A DNA stretch of 64,000 nt from Microbacterium sp. H1-D42 (GCF_022637555.1 NZ_CP093342.1:1922001-1986000), one strand, 5' to 3'; positions 53,294-61,113 are shown, numbered from the stretch's first letter. The notes: generated by a model from the sequence alone, not told the origin. A program made the numbers and translations.

Positions 53294-54463
53294 GTGGGAG
53301 ATGAAGACCGTCCAGACGTCAAGCGCGTCCGCCTCACCGGCGCGCGCTTCGACGGTGGTCGTCTGCCCATCGACTCACTCTCCGAACTCCAGGACTACCA
53401 GAAGGTCGTGCGCATCGCCGCAGCGGCGCAGTGGCGGAGCGAGCACCCCGGTGAGGAACTGCCGGCCGGCTTCGCTGACGCCGTTAGCCTGACTATCGAG
53501 GAGATCAACGAAGGCAGCGCCGACGTCTTCCTCGCCTTCGAGCAGCAGCAGGAGTACGTGCAGTACCAGGCCGAGGCGCAGGACGCGAGCGACATGGTCA
53601 ATAGCGTGATCGCCGCCGCGTACCGCGACGAGGAGGTCCCAGACCTTCCCCTGCTGTCGCCGGAGGAGGACTCGCTCTTCTTCGAGACGCTGTCGCATCT
53701 CGGTGGCACGCTCACGCCCGAGCAATCGATGGAGTTCTACGTCGACGGGCCCGATGCCGCTCCGGTCATGGTGACGGTCGAGACGCGCAAGACCGCGATC
53801 GTCAGGCTGGCGAAGATCGACTCTTTCCTTCAATCGCCCGAGGAGACGCCGTCTTCGAAGCTCCAGAAGGACGAGCAGAGCCTCATCGGCCGAATTACCG
53901 TGCTGGACGCGGACAAGATGTCATACGAGCTGACGCTTCCCGACGGACACAAGATCCGAGGTCACTACCGCAACGCGCCGGCGCTTCTCGAAGACTTCCG
54001 CAAGGTGCTGAACTCGGAGGAGCAGGGGCCGCTGACGCGCATCACCGGCGAGCTCCAGCGGAAGGCGGACGGATCCATCTGGCGATTCTGGGAGACGCGC
54101 TCGCTCGAGCAGGTCGAGTTCGACGACACCACATGGGGCGCTCGGCTCGCGGAACTCGCGGGCCTGGCCCCGCAGTGGGACGGGGCCGCGGCCGCCCAAG
54201 TCTCGTCGGTCTCGCTGGACGCCGCGCAGCTCCTGCTGCGCGAGATTGACGCGACGGGGAATGCCTCACCTGGCATCTTCCCGACCGAGGACGGCGGAGT
54301 GCTCCTTGAATGGAGCAGCCCCGCCGCGGTCCGGAGCATCGAGATCCTCGAGGACGGGACGTTCGAGACCTTCACGATCACGTCAGATCAACAGACCGGC
54401 GAGCACGACAGCACCGGCGACCTGACTGTGGTCGTCGCGTTCATCAGGGCGGACGAGGCATGA
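53294..54463 (+). CDS. 389-residue protein of unknown function
   Basis: This acidic protein has an N-terminal stretch with DGGRLPIDSLSELQDYQKVV and a central FLAFEQQQEYVQYQAEAQDA helix. A small beta-rich domain (IGRITVLDADKMSYELTLPD ... ITGELQRKADGSIWRFWETR) resembles an SH3/OB-type barrel, and a C-terminal region contains GVLLEWSSPAAVRSIEILED. No family is recognised. The start codon is a leaderless GTG, and the stop overlaps the next ATG by 4 bp, so it works with the 54460 protein. Confidence 0.7.
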   Translation: MGDEDRPDVKRVRLTGARFDGGRLPIDSLSELQDYQKVVRIAAAAQWRSEHPGEELPAGFADAVSLTIEEINEGSADVFLAFEQQQEYVQYQAEAQDASDMVNSVIAAAYRDEEVPDLPLLSPEEDSLFFETLSHLGGTLTPEQSMEFYVDGPDAAPVMVTVETRKTAIVRLAKIDSFLQSPEETPSSKLQKDEQSLIGRITVLDADKMSYELTLPDGHKIRGHYRNAPALLEDFRKVLNSEEQGPLTRITGELQRKADGSIWRFWETRSLEQVEFDDTTWGARLAELAGLAPQWDGAAAAQVSSVSLDAAQLLLREIDATGNASPGIFPTEDGGVLLEWSSPAAVRSIEILEDGTFETFTITSDQQTGEHDSTGDLTVVVAFIRADEA

Positions 54464-54939
54464 CCGCTCCCGACGTCGGGCTCCTGCAGGGCGAGCGGCT
54501 GATGACGGACGCCGACGAGCTCGCCTACCGACAGCTCACACCCAAGATGCTCGAGCAGAACGGCAAACCGTCGTCCCACGTCTTCGGGCCCAGCAGCGCG
54601 GACGGCGGTAAGCCGTCCTACTCCCGGTCGAGCATCGTGACGCCCCAGGCCGCGCGCGACTGGCACACGGCGTATGCGAACACGCCGTCGGCAGGCGTAT
54701 GGGCGGTGTCTGTGAGCGAGGTCATCGAGACGGGGCGATACCTCGTCGACGACTCGGACACGCCGCTTCCGGCGAGCGGCCGGCGAGCTCCGGGCCACTG
54801 CTTCGTTGATTTCCGCGGTCTACCCAAGCCCCGGATCAGGGAGATCCGGGCCGTCCTTCTTATGCGTGCCCTGGAGCGCGAGGAGATCCCGACCGAGGAG
54901 CCGCTGGGCGACGGCGAGTTGATCGCAGAGACGGCCTGA
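54460..54939 (+). CDS. 159-residue protein coupled to the 53294 gene
   Basis: It starts at the ATGA overlap. Notable stretches are SSHVFGPSSADGGKPSYSRS, TPQAARDWHTAYANTPSAGV, VSVSEVIETGRYLVDDSDTP and GHCFVDFRGL. The His/Cys content (RDWH, GHCF) could support a small enzymatic site, but I do not recognise it. Together with the 53294 gene it may be a two-component module of unknown purpose. Confidence 0.65.
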   Translation: MTAPDVGLLQGERLMTDADELAYRQLTPKMLEQNGKPSSHVFGPSSADGGKPSYSRSSIVTPQAARDWHTAYANTPSAGVWAVSVSEVIETGRYLVDDSDTPLPASGRRAPGHCFVDFRGLPKPRIREIRAVLLMRALEREEIPTEEPLGDGELIAETA

Positions 54940-54967
54940 CGGCCTGGAACCCAGATAGCCTGGCCGA

Positions 54968-55093
54968 ACGGAGCACGACGAGCTCGGCGACGTACAGGGC
55001 GTGCCCACCGGCGACGACTACCGGACGTGCTCGGTCTGTGGTGGCGACTTCGCAGAATGGACCCTCGGCAAGAGCGACATGCCCGGGATGTAA
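54968..55093 (+). pseudogene. Small zinc-knuckle ORF with a lost start codon
   Basis: TAGCCT (54956-54961) is followed after 6 nt by ACG, exactly where neighbouring leaderless genes have ATG or GTG. The frame then reads EHDELGDVQGVPTGDDYRTC, SVCGGDFAEWTLGKSDMPGM and stops. The CxxC motif and 41-codon length look like a real small protein whose start mutated from ATG to ACG. Initiation at a GTG further in (54.99-55.00 kb) is an alternative. Confidence 0.4.
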
Positions 55094-55123
55094 CGGGCCG
55101 CTCGCACCCGCCGAACTGATCTT

Positions 55124-55139
55124 TATGCGTATTGAGCGA
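55124..55139 (+). repeat. Right-end motif of island segment 1
   Basis: TATGCGTATTGAGCGA recurs with one mismatch at 59347-59362 (TATGCGCATTGAGCGA). Each copy lies about 85-150 bp before a mutM stop codon, so both segments seem to end in the same way. Confidence 0.55.
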
Positions 55140-55222
55140 CCATAGCGAGTACTAAGCGATACTTTTGCGAAGTTATGCTTGATCAGGGAAAAACTGCGTC
55201 CGATGATCGCATAGGCTTGTGA

Positions 55223-55366
55223 CTACGAAGAGCGCTTGCGCTGACACTGAGGACAGAAAAACGAGGATCGGTTCATAAATTTCACCCGGCGGATGGGTGA
55301 TCCACATCGTGCACATGCCTGGTCGGTACGACCATAGGCATTTAGGGAATGCGCAAAATAACCTGA
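55223..55366 (-). pseudogene. mutM: Orphan 3' end of mutM (zinc-finger cassette 2)
   Basis: Read on the minus strand it encodes [40 protein letters not shown] and a stop, i.e. the MutM zinc finger with four Cys. A TAG precedes it in frame, so it is not expressed alone. Its codons are clearly AT-richer than those of the surroundings (GGT TAT TTT, AAA TTT), so it came from a donor of different composition. It was probably the mutM end in use before the second integration. Confidence 0.9.
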
Positions 55367-55372
55367 CTACCG

Positions 55373-55389
55373 CAGTAATGGACATTCAT
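55373..55389 (+). repeat. Boundary repeat R2
   Basis: CAGTAATGGACATTCAT is 6 bp from cassette 2, in the same position and orientation as R1 beside cassette 1. The following GCGGCC is also present after R3. Confidence 0.65.
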
Positions 55390-55437
55390 GCGGCCGCGAG
55401 ATCCGGCTGTACCTGACCGAGCGAGCGAAAGCGAGCA

Positions 55438-55598
55438 GGCCGGAAGCGACAGTAGCGCGACCCAAACGGCCCAGACCGCGTTCGCGACTACCCAGGCCCC
55501 ACTTGCAACAATGGTAGGAAGATCGTCAGTGCCGTGGCCACAATGCTCGCGAGGATGCCGAATGGCTCGAAGACAAAGTACTTTGTGCGGGCTGGCAT
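55438..55598 (-). pseudogene. Truncated, frameshifted copy of the membrane coiled-coil gene
   Basis: From the ATG at 55598 it encodes MPARTKYFVFEPFGILASIV and ATALTIFLPLLQ, matching the N-terminus of the 48695-49498 protein. It then hits a stop. In another frame the similarity continues as VVANAVWAVWVALLSL, so there is a frameshift, and it ends about 50 bp from R2. The divergent -10 box has changed from TAGTCT to CAGTCT. DUF4062 copy 2 therefore has no intact local partner. Confidence 0.8.
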
Positions 55599-55640
55599 GA
55601 CCCGAGACTGGCGGCGGGGCTCCACGTCCTATGCCGCCGA

Positions 55641-55646
55641 TAGCAT
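55641..55646 (+). promoter_or_regulatory. Leaderless -10 box of DUF4062 copy 2
   Basis: TAGCAT with a 7-nt spacer (CTGAGGC) before the ATG at 55654, identical to the copy 1 promoter over GCCGATAGCATCTGAGGC. Confidence 0.6.
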
Positions 55647-55653
55647 CTGAGGC

Positions 55654-56691
55654 ATGGACAAGCGGTACCAAGTATTTATCAGCTCGACTTTCGTCGATCT
55701 CGTCAACGAGCGCCGCGAGGTGATGCAGGCTTTGCTGGAGCTGGACTGCATGCCCGCCGGAATGGAGCTGTTCCCGGCGGGCAATGACGACCAGTGGACG
55801 CTGATCAAGGGCGTCATCGAGCAGAGCGACTATTACCTGGTGATCCTCGGTGGCCGCTACGGCTCCATGACCGAGGAAGGCATCAGCTACACCGAGATGG
55901 AGTACGACTACGCAGTCGAGCTCGGCATCCCCGTCATGGGGTTCGTCATTGCTGACCCTGACGCGATCCCCGTCGGAAAGACCGACAAGAGCGAAGCAGC
56001 GGCCCGGAAGCTCGACGAGTTCCGGGCCAAGGTCCAGAAACGGATGACGAAGGACTGGAAGGACGCGGCGGACCTCGGGTCGAAGGTCACGCGCGGACTG
56101 ATCCACTTGATCAAGAACAACCCGCGTCCGGGCTGGGTACGCGGCGACCAAGCGATGACGCCGGAGACCCGCGCCGACATCGCTGAGCTAGAAGCGAAGA
56201 TCGCCAAGCTTGAGAAGAAGGAACTCGAGGCGAGCACGGCGACCTTCGCCCACATCGACGACAGCTTCGCGCACGGCAAAGAAACCGTTGAGCTGACAGC
56301 CATCCATTCAGGCTGGCGCGCGTACCAAGACCTGCTCGAAGAGGGGACGCTGTCGTACAGCTGGGACGAGATCATGGAGGTGCTCGGGCCGTTCATGCTC
56401 GATGAAGCCTCTGAGCCCGTTCTCCGTTCCACTCTCGAAAGCCACATGCTCCGCGATATCTTCCGCGAAGGCAGCGAATGGTCTCAGGACTGGGAACGAG
56501 ACGAGCTCGAGATCTCCGACAAGTCCTGGGGGTCGATCATCGTGCAGCTGCGCGCCTTGCGGCTCATCACGACCGGCACCAAGAAGCGCGCCGTCACCGA
56601 CAAAGCCGTGTACTGGAAGCTCACCAAAGCGGGCGATGACTACCTCGTCACGCTCCGCGCGGTGCCGGCCGGAAGAAAGGTCGAAGAGTAG
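55654..56691 (+). CDS. DUF4062 domain protein, copy 2
   Basis: The 345-residue paralogue of the 49555 protein has the same motifs: YQVFISSTFVDLVNERREVM, MELFPAGNDDQW, DYYLVILGGRYGSMTEEGIS and YTEMEYDYAVELGIPVMGF. The C-terminal half keeps SYSWDEIMEVLGPFMLDEAS, DKSWGSIIVQLRALRLI and VYWKLTKAGDDYLVTLRAV. It is most divergent around residues 215-285, the likely specificity region. It is intact although its divergent partner is broken. Confidence 0.85.
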   Translation: MDKRYQVFISSTFVDLVNERREVMQALLELDCMPAGMELFPAGNDDQWTLIKGVIEQSDYYLVILGGRYGSMTEEGISYTEMEYDYAVELGIPVMGFVIADPDAIPVGKTDKSEAAARKLDEFRAKVQKRMTKDWKDAADLGSKVTRGLIHLIKNNPRPGWVRGDQAMTPETRADIAELEAKIAKLEKKELEASTATFAHIDDSFAHGKETVELTAIHSGWRAYQDLLEEGTLSYSWDEIMEVLGPFMLDEASEPVLRSTLESHMLRDIFREGSEWSQDWERDELEISDKSWGSIIVQLRALRLITTGTKKRAVTDKAVYWKLTKAGDDYLVTLRAVPAGRKVEE

Positions 56692-56722
56692 GCCCAGCCG
56701 ATTCGAAACACCTGGGGCGGAG

Positions 56723-57886
56723 TCAGGCTGTTTCGGAGCTGACGGGTCCCGAACCCAAGTGCCGGGCCGCATCGTCCACGAGCCGATCAATGACGGCCTG
56801 CGTCCCCGCCGGGCCCTCGATCAAGCTCTCCTTGAGCTGCGAGGCCCACTCCACGACTTCGTGGTCGCTGACGCTTTCTAGCCAGGACTCGAGCCCGCTG
56901 CGGGTCAGCTCGGCGGACAAGGGCAGCAGCAGTTCGATCAGACTGCCGCGGGCGCTCATCGCCCCGAGCCTGACTTTGGTGCGCTCCGCTGCTGTAATGA
57001 GCGAGCCCCGCGCGATGGCTTCTCGCTCGTTCGCGTGGGCCACCGTGATCTCGTAGCGCGCCGGGATCCTCTCCGGAGGCGGGTCCTCCCCGGTGACCAG
57101 TCTCGGGACGGCCTGTTCCCGGACCCAGGAAGCGAGCTCGGCCAGCTCGTGCATCAGTATCGGCCACTGGTCGGTCCCCGGACGGTTGGCTCCCACCGTG
57201 GGGAACAGCGCTACGGGGACATGCTGGCCGAGCGGTGTGCGGGCGATGACGTCGCCGACTCTCAGCGGGACCTCCGGCTCGAGCCTGACGTTGTGACGTG
57301 AGAGCGGGATCTCGTCGTCCCTCACGATAGTGACGAGGCGCACGGCGGTGACCGCGGGCGTGCGGTGCTTGGCGTGGTTCGTGTGCAGCGCGAGGCGGGC
57401 CATGGGGTGCAACTCCGGCCTGATGTTCCGGTGGAAGGGCTGGAGTCCCTCGACGCGGCGCAGGAGCTCACTGCCCTTCGCCATGGCCGCAGGCGCGTAG
57501 CGCTGACGATTCCTCACCCACTCCGCGTACTTGTCGTAACTGAGCGCGGCCGGCATCTCGATCGAGCGGGCGGCCTTCTCGTCCAGCGCCGTTCCGCTGA
57601 GGAACTCTGCCTCGGCGAACAAGGTGTGCTCGATGGCCGCACGGAGCGCCACGAGCGCATCTGCCGCCAGCAGCGGGATCTTCCGAGCGATAGGTGCCAG
57701 CCCGACGACGGTCGTCTCGCTGTACGCCCCTCGCACGACTTCCTTGAGCTCGATGACCCCGTTCGGTTGCGTCATATAGTCGAAGAGGAGGTCGCCCACC
57801 TGCGCGATCAGCTCGTCCGCGTGGGCGAGCGTGGAGACGACGCCGAGGTGCCGGTCTGGCAGCCATGGAAGAATATCGCCCGTCAT
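56723..57886 (-). CDS. 387-residue protein of unknown function
   Basis: The protein starts MTGDILPWLPDRHLGVVSTL and continues with AHADELIAQVGDLLFDYM. A helical N-terminal half contains DALVALRAAIEHTLFAEAEF, a pattern seen in actinobacterial phage- or abortive-infection-adjacent hypothetical proteins; the middle has PFHRNIRPELHPMARLALHT and NHAKHRTPAVTAVRL. The E-H-T-L-F-A-E-A and H-T-N-H-A-K-H elements might form a helical catalytic core, but no family is assigned. TAGGGT (57893-57898) is 6 nt before the ATG, another leaderless start. Confidence 0.7.
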   Translation of the reverse strand: MTGDILPWLPDRHLGVVSTLAHADELIAQVGDLLFDYMTQPNGVIELKEVVRGAYSETTVVGLAPIARKIPLLAADALVALRAAIEHTLFAEAEFLSGTALDEKAARSIEMPAALSYDKYAEWVRNRQRYAPAAMAKGSELLRRVEGLQPFHRNIRPELHPMARLALHTNHAKHRTPAVTAVRLVTIVRDDEIPLSRHNVRLEPEVPLRVGDVIARTPLGQHVPVALFPTVGANRPGTDQWPILMHELAELASWVREQAVPRLVTGEDPPPERIPARYEITVAHANEREAIARGSLITAAERTKVRLGAMSARGSLIELLLPLSAELTRSGLESWLESVSDHEVVEWASQLKESLIEGPAGTQAVIDRLVDDAARHLGSGPVSSETA

Positions 57887-57892
57887 GCGACC

Positions 57893-57898
57893 ACCCTA
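57893..57898 (-). promoter_or_regulatory. Leaderless -10 box (TAGGGT)
   Basis: TAGGGT is 6 nt upstream of the ATG at 57886 on the minus strand, matching the spacing at the neighbouring island genes. The remaining gap to 58152 contains nothing I can support. Confidence 0.5.
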
Positions 57899-58151
57899 CG
57901 GGCGACCGGCGACGCTTCCATCCACGTTCAACAATCGGTCGCTCATTGACGTCACGAAATCAACCGGAACATGCAGCTGAGCCCGATGGACAGTGCCTCG
58001 GCGATGACCGACGTGCAGGCCGAACTGTTCCGCGGCATGTGCCCCGACACGGAAAGTCGACCTCGACCTCGGGCTCTGACAGGCGTACCAGCACGGCAGA
58101 GAAACGAAGAACCCTGCAGCCCTTGGACTACTGAGGTTCTGCGCTGTCCTG

Positions 58152-59087
58152 TCAGTCGCTGGTCACTTCCTCGGCCGAGGCCGAGGGCTCGTCCTCGGGA
58201 ACGAGGACCCCGAAAGCTCGCAGCTGCGCCATCATCTCGGGCGAGTTCAACGCAGGAACGGAACTCGAATCGGAGTCGTCCTGGTCCGAGCCACCGACGT
58301 CGAGCCTCAACGTTTCAGGTATCGAGCCGTTGATCTTCTTGAGGGTGTCACCGATCACCTCTAGGTCTTTGCTGATCCGCGTCAGCTTGTCGACCGGGGC
58401 TTCGATCCTGCTCTCAACGTCAAGATCGATGACGAAGTCTTCCTCGTAAGGCGTCTTCCTGAACTGCGACTCATAGCTCGCGTGGATCCGGTACCGCCTG
58501 GGCACGTTCCCGTCATCCTCGAAAAGCTTCGGCGCTCGCCCGAGGAACCAGATGTACTTCGCCCCGGGGCGGATGTAATCGAAGCGCACGGTGCCGTCGA
58601 ATGTTTCGTTCAGCCTCTCGAAGTGCTGATCCCTGTTCGTCTCCCTCGGTTCGTTGAAGAATGCCGGAAGGGAATCGAACGGCTGATCAACGCTGAGTTT
58701 CACATTCTGCGCCGCGCTACCTCCGAAATTGGTCAGTGCAACATAGACGGTGCCCTCGGCGGGCGCGCCTCGGTGCTTGCTGACGAAGCGCTCCGCTTGG
58801 AGGTACACCTGGATACGCGGCCGCGTCGTCTCCAGACTTACTTCCAGTGCGACCTCGTTCGATTCGATGAGCGCACGGTTGGAATCGTCTACCTGCTTGA
58901 TCTGCTTCCAGGCGAACAGTAGAGCGATCAGCGCAACGCCTCCGAAGAGCGCCGAGAACTCCTCGGGCGTCGGGAAGTTCGGGTGCCTCCACCACGTCCC
59001 CCAGAGGTACGCGCTCAAATAGAAAAGCACGACGAGCACGAGGACGACGAGCATGAGAGCCGCCCATTGAGACCTTTTGATTTTCAC
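58152..59087 (-). CDS. Membrane protein of unknown function
   Basis: The 311-residue protein has two N-terminal membrane helices (WAALMLVVLVLVVLFYLSAY and FSALFGGVALIALLFAWKQI). A soluble beta-rich domain follows (ETTRPRIQVYLQAERFVSKH, GTVYVALTNFGGSAAQNVKL), which resembles an immunoglobulin-like fold. The C-terminal tail is Ser/Asp/Glu-rich. TAGGTT at 59094-59099 lies 6 nt before the GTG start. The function is unknown. Confidence 0.78.
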   Translation of the reverse strand: MKIKRSQWAALMLVVLVLVVLFYLSAYLWGTWWRHPNFPTPEEFSALFGGVALIALLFAWKQIKQVDDSNRALIESNEVALEVSLETTRPRIQVYLQAERFVSKHRGAPAEGTVYVALTNFGGSAAQNVKLSVDQPFDSLPAFFNEPRETNRDQHFERLNETFDGTVRFDYIRPGAKYIWFLGRAPKLFEDDGNVPRRYRIHASYESQFRKTPYEEDFVIDLDVESRIEAPVDKLTRISKDLEVIGDTLKKINGSIPETLRLDVGGSDQDDSDSSSVPALNSPEMMAQLRAFGVLVPEDEPSASAEEVTSD

Positions 59088-59346
59088 AGCCCTAACCTAC
59101 TGGCCCCGGTCCGGGCACCCCCGATGACTGACGAGGCTTGAACAGGGGAAATGGCCCGACTACGGGTGTCCTGCAATTCACCCGGTCGAGAACGCTCCAA
59201 CGCGTCTAGCGATCGAGCCGAACCTCAAGTTGCTCCGGCCGCGAGCCGGAACAGCGGCAGGCCCACCGGCCACTCTGGTCACAGGTGTCCCGCCGTCCAT
59301 GCCTCGATGCTCCTACCGGGCACCGACACCGTTCGAAAGCAATATA

Positions 59347-59362
59347 TATGCGCATTGAGCGA
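59347..59362 (+). repeat. Right-end motif of island segment 2
   Basis: TATGCGCATTGAGCGA matches 55124-55139 at 15 of 16 positions. Confidence 0.55.
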
Positions 59363-59426
59363 GTGCGAGCGCTCTACGTTGCGCCGACGCGGGTAAACGT
59401 GAACGGGGAGGAATGAAGCTCTTGGA

Positions 59427-59443
59427 CTGTAATGTACATTCAC
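59427..59443 (+). repeat. Boundary repeat R3
   Basis: CTGTAATGTACATTCAC followed by GCGGCC. It is related to R1 and R2 but, unlike them, is not beside a mutM fragment. It lies 68 bp beyond the functional mutM stop. Confidence 0.6.
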
Positions 59444-59511
59444 GCGGCCTTGGGTCCTCAACTGCCCTGCCCGTGAGGGCCAGCCCGCACACCACAATCA
59501 CCCCAACTGGA

Positions 59512-60402
59512 TCATCTTTTTCGTTGGCAGACCGGGCAAAAATGTGACGAGCGGTTCGTGAAGGCAACGCGCTTGATCAAGCTTCCGCAACGGCTGCAGG
59601 GCTTGCCGCCACGGCCATACACTTCAATCGATCTGGCAAAATAACCGGCCTGGCCGTTGACGTTCACGTACTGCGCATCGAAGCTGGTGCCGCCTTCGGC
59701 CAGAGCCTTCTCGAGCACGAGGCGCACTTCGCTCAGCAGCCGACGCACAGCCTGAGCCGACAGTGCCGCGCCGTGCGACTCGGGATGGATGCGCGCCGCC
59801 CACAGGGCCTCATCCGCGTAGATGTTGCCGATGCCGCTGATCAGCGTCTGGTCGAGCAGGATGCGCTTGATCGCACTCGACCGGCGGCGCACGGCAGCGA
59901 TGAAGGCCCGTTCGTCGAAGGCCGGGTCGAGGGCATCCCGCGCGATGTGCGCGACCTGCGACGGCACCTGGGCCAGATCACTGCCGAACCCGCCGGCGGC
60001 GCCCTCCGTCGCGACTAGCGCGTCGACCGCCAGCGACCCGAACGTGCGCTGATCGGCGAATGCCACCGCAAGGCGGCCGTGCTGCGGATGCTCGATATGC
60101 AGCCGGATTCGCTCATGGCGCTCGCGCACAGCATCCGATTCGCGCAGCAGCATCTGCCCGCTCATGCCGAGATGTGCGATCAGCGCGTCGTCATCGCCTT
60201 CGAGCGGCAGCCACAGGAACTTTCCTCGGCGCACCGCCGCGCGCACGGCGCGGCCCTCCAGGCGCGCGACGAAGTCGGCGGCGCCGAGCGGATGCCTGGT
60301 GAGGGCGCGCTCGTCGAGCACATCGACTGCGCTGATGCGCGCGCTGGTGACGGCGGGTGCGAGACCGGAGCGGACGACCTCGACCTCGGGAAGCTCGGGC
60401 AC
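59512..60402 (-). CDS. mutM: Formamidopyrimidine-DNA glycosylase, chimeric 3' end
   Basis: MutM removes 8-oxoguanine and FaPy lesions. The 296-residue protein starts at a GTG (60402) with PELPEVEVV, so Pro2 and Glu3 form the catalytic N-terminus. LARFLGMSGQMLL-like HLGMSGQMLLRES, HPESHGAALS region residues and the H2TH stretch (ALWAARIHPES) follow. The C-terminal zinc finger has Cys269, Cys272, Cys289 and Cys292. From Gly253 on, codons switch to AT-rich forms (GGT TAT TTT, ATT GAA, AAA AGA), unlike the first 252 codons. This part is related to the orphan cassettes at 41.1 and 55.2 kb, so the gene has probably received a replacement 3' end. It lies 7 nt after rnc. Confidence 0.94.
   Translation of the reverse strand: MPELPEVEVVRSGLAPAVTSARISAVDVLDERALTRHPLGAADFVARLEGRAVRAAVRRGKFLWLPLEGDDDALIAHLGMSGQMLLRESDAVRERHERIRLHIEHPQHGRLAVAFADQRTFGSLAVDALVATEGAAGGFGSDLAQVPSQVAHIARDALDPAFDERAFIAAVRRRSSAIKRILLDQTLISGIGNIYADEALWAARIHPESHGAALSAQAVRRLLSEVRLVLEKALAEGGTSFDAQYVNVNGQAGYFARSIEVYGRGGKPCSRCGSLIKRVAFTNRSSHFCPVCQRKR
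59636..59646 (-). repeat. Candidate crossover core in mutM
   Basis: The minus-strand sequence GGTTATTTTGC (Gly-Tyr-Phe-Ala codons) is identical at 55353-55363 in cassette 2. At 41223-41233 (cassette 1) it reads GGCTACTTCGC, differing only at third codon positions. It marks where cassette homology begins in all three copies. Confidence 0.6.
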
Positions 60403-60409
60403 GCCGGCT

Positions 60410-61102
60410 TCAGCCCCGGTCGCTGAGCTGACGCCAAGCGGTGAGCGCGGCGGCCATCTCAGCGGTCTTCTTGCTGGTGCCGACACCCGTGCGGGCGAGG
60501 TCACCCACATGAACCGTCGCCGTGAAGACGCGGTCGTGATCGGGGCCGTCAGCCTCGACCTCGTAGCTGGGTGGGGTCTTGCCCAGGCGCGCGGCAAGCT
60601 CCTGCAGGCTCGTCTTCGGATCCATCGCCGCGCCATAGCGCTCCGGATCAGCGAGCAGCGGCTCGGTCAGCCGCAGCACGAGCTCGGTGGCGGCGTCAGC
60701 CCCGGCAGAGAGGAACGTGGCGCCGAAGACGGCTTCCATGGTGTCGGCGAGGATCGAGTCCTTGTCGCGCCCACCGGTCTGCTCCTCACCACGGCCGAGG
60801 CGGAGGTGCTCTCCCAGGCCGATACCGCGAGCGACCTCGGCAAGGGCGACGGTCGAGACGACGCTTGCGCGCCGCTTGGCCAGTTCACCCTCGTCGAGGT
60901 CGGGAAGCGTCGTGAAGAGCATGACGGTCACCGCGAGCCCGAGCACGGAGTCCCCCAGGAACTCCAGACGCTCGTTGTTCGGGATACCGCCGTGCTCGTA
61001 GGCGTAGGAGCGGTGCGTCAGAGCGCGCTCCAGCAGCTCAGGATCGATCTCTACGCCGAGCTTCTCGGTGAGGGAAACCTCACCCGCGAGAGTCTCGGAC
61101 AT
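60410..61102 (-). CDS. rnc: Ribonuclease III
   Basis: RNase III processes rRNA and double-stranded RNA. The 230-residue protein has the signature NERLEFLGDSVLGLAVT, then LGRGEEQTGGRDKDSILADT and MEAVFGATFLSAG with catalytic acids. The C-terminal dsRNA-binding domain contains DPKTSLQELAARLGKTPP and SKKTAEMAAALTAWRQL. It sits between rpmF and mutM. Confidence 0.95.
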   Translation of the reverse strand: MSETLAGEVSLTEKLGVEIDPELLERALTHRSYAYEHGGIPNNERLEFLGDSVLGLAVTVMLFTTLPDLDEGELAKRRASVVSTVALAEVARGIGLGEHLRLGRGEEQTGGRDKDSILADTMEAVFGATFLSAGADAATELVLRLTEPLLADPERYGAAMDPKTSLQELAARLGKTPPSYEVEADGPDHDRVFTATVHVGDLARTGVGTSKKTAEMAAALTAWRQLSDRG

Positions 61103-61113
61103 GATCGATCCGA

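Larger units (their letters stand above)
59088..59511. other. 424-bp non-coding right end of the island
   Basis: Apart from the promoter of the 58152 gene (TAGGTT, 59094-59099), it contains the right-end motif (59347-59362), repeat R3 (59427-59443) and then the mutM stop at 59512. It is locally AT-richer (AATATATATG near 59341). No gene was found. Confidence 0.6.

Noticed and set aside
57865..58333. Short plus-strand frames between the 56723 and 58152 genes
   Set aside because: They have Pro/Arg-rich composition, no ribosome binding site or -10 box at leaderless spacing, and partly overlap the start or end of real genes.
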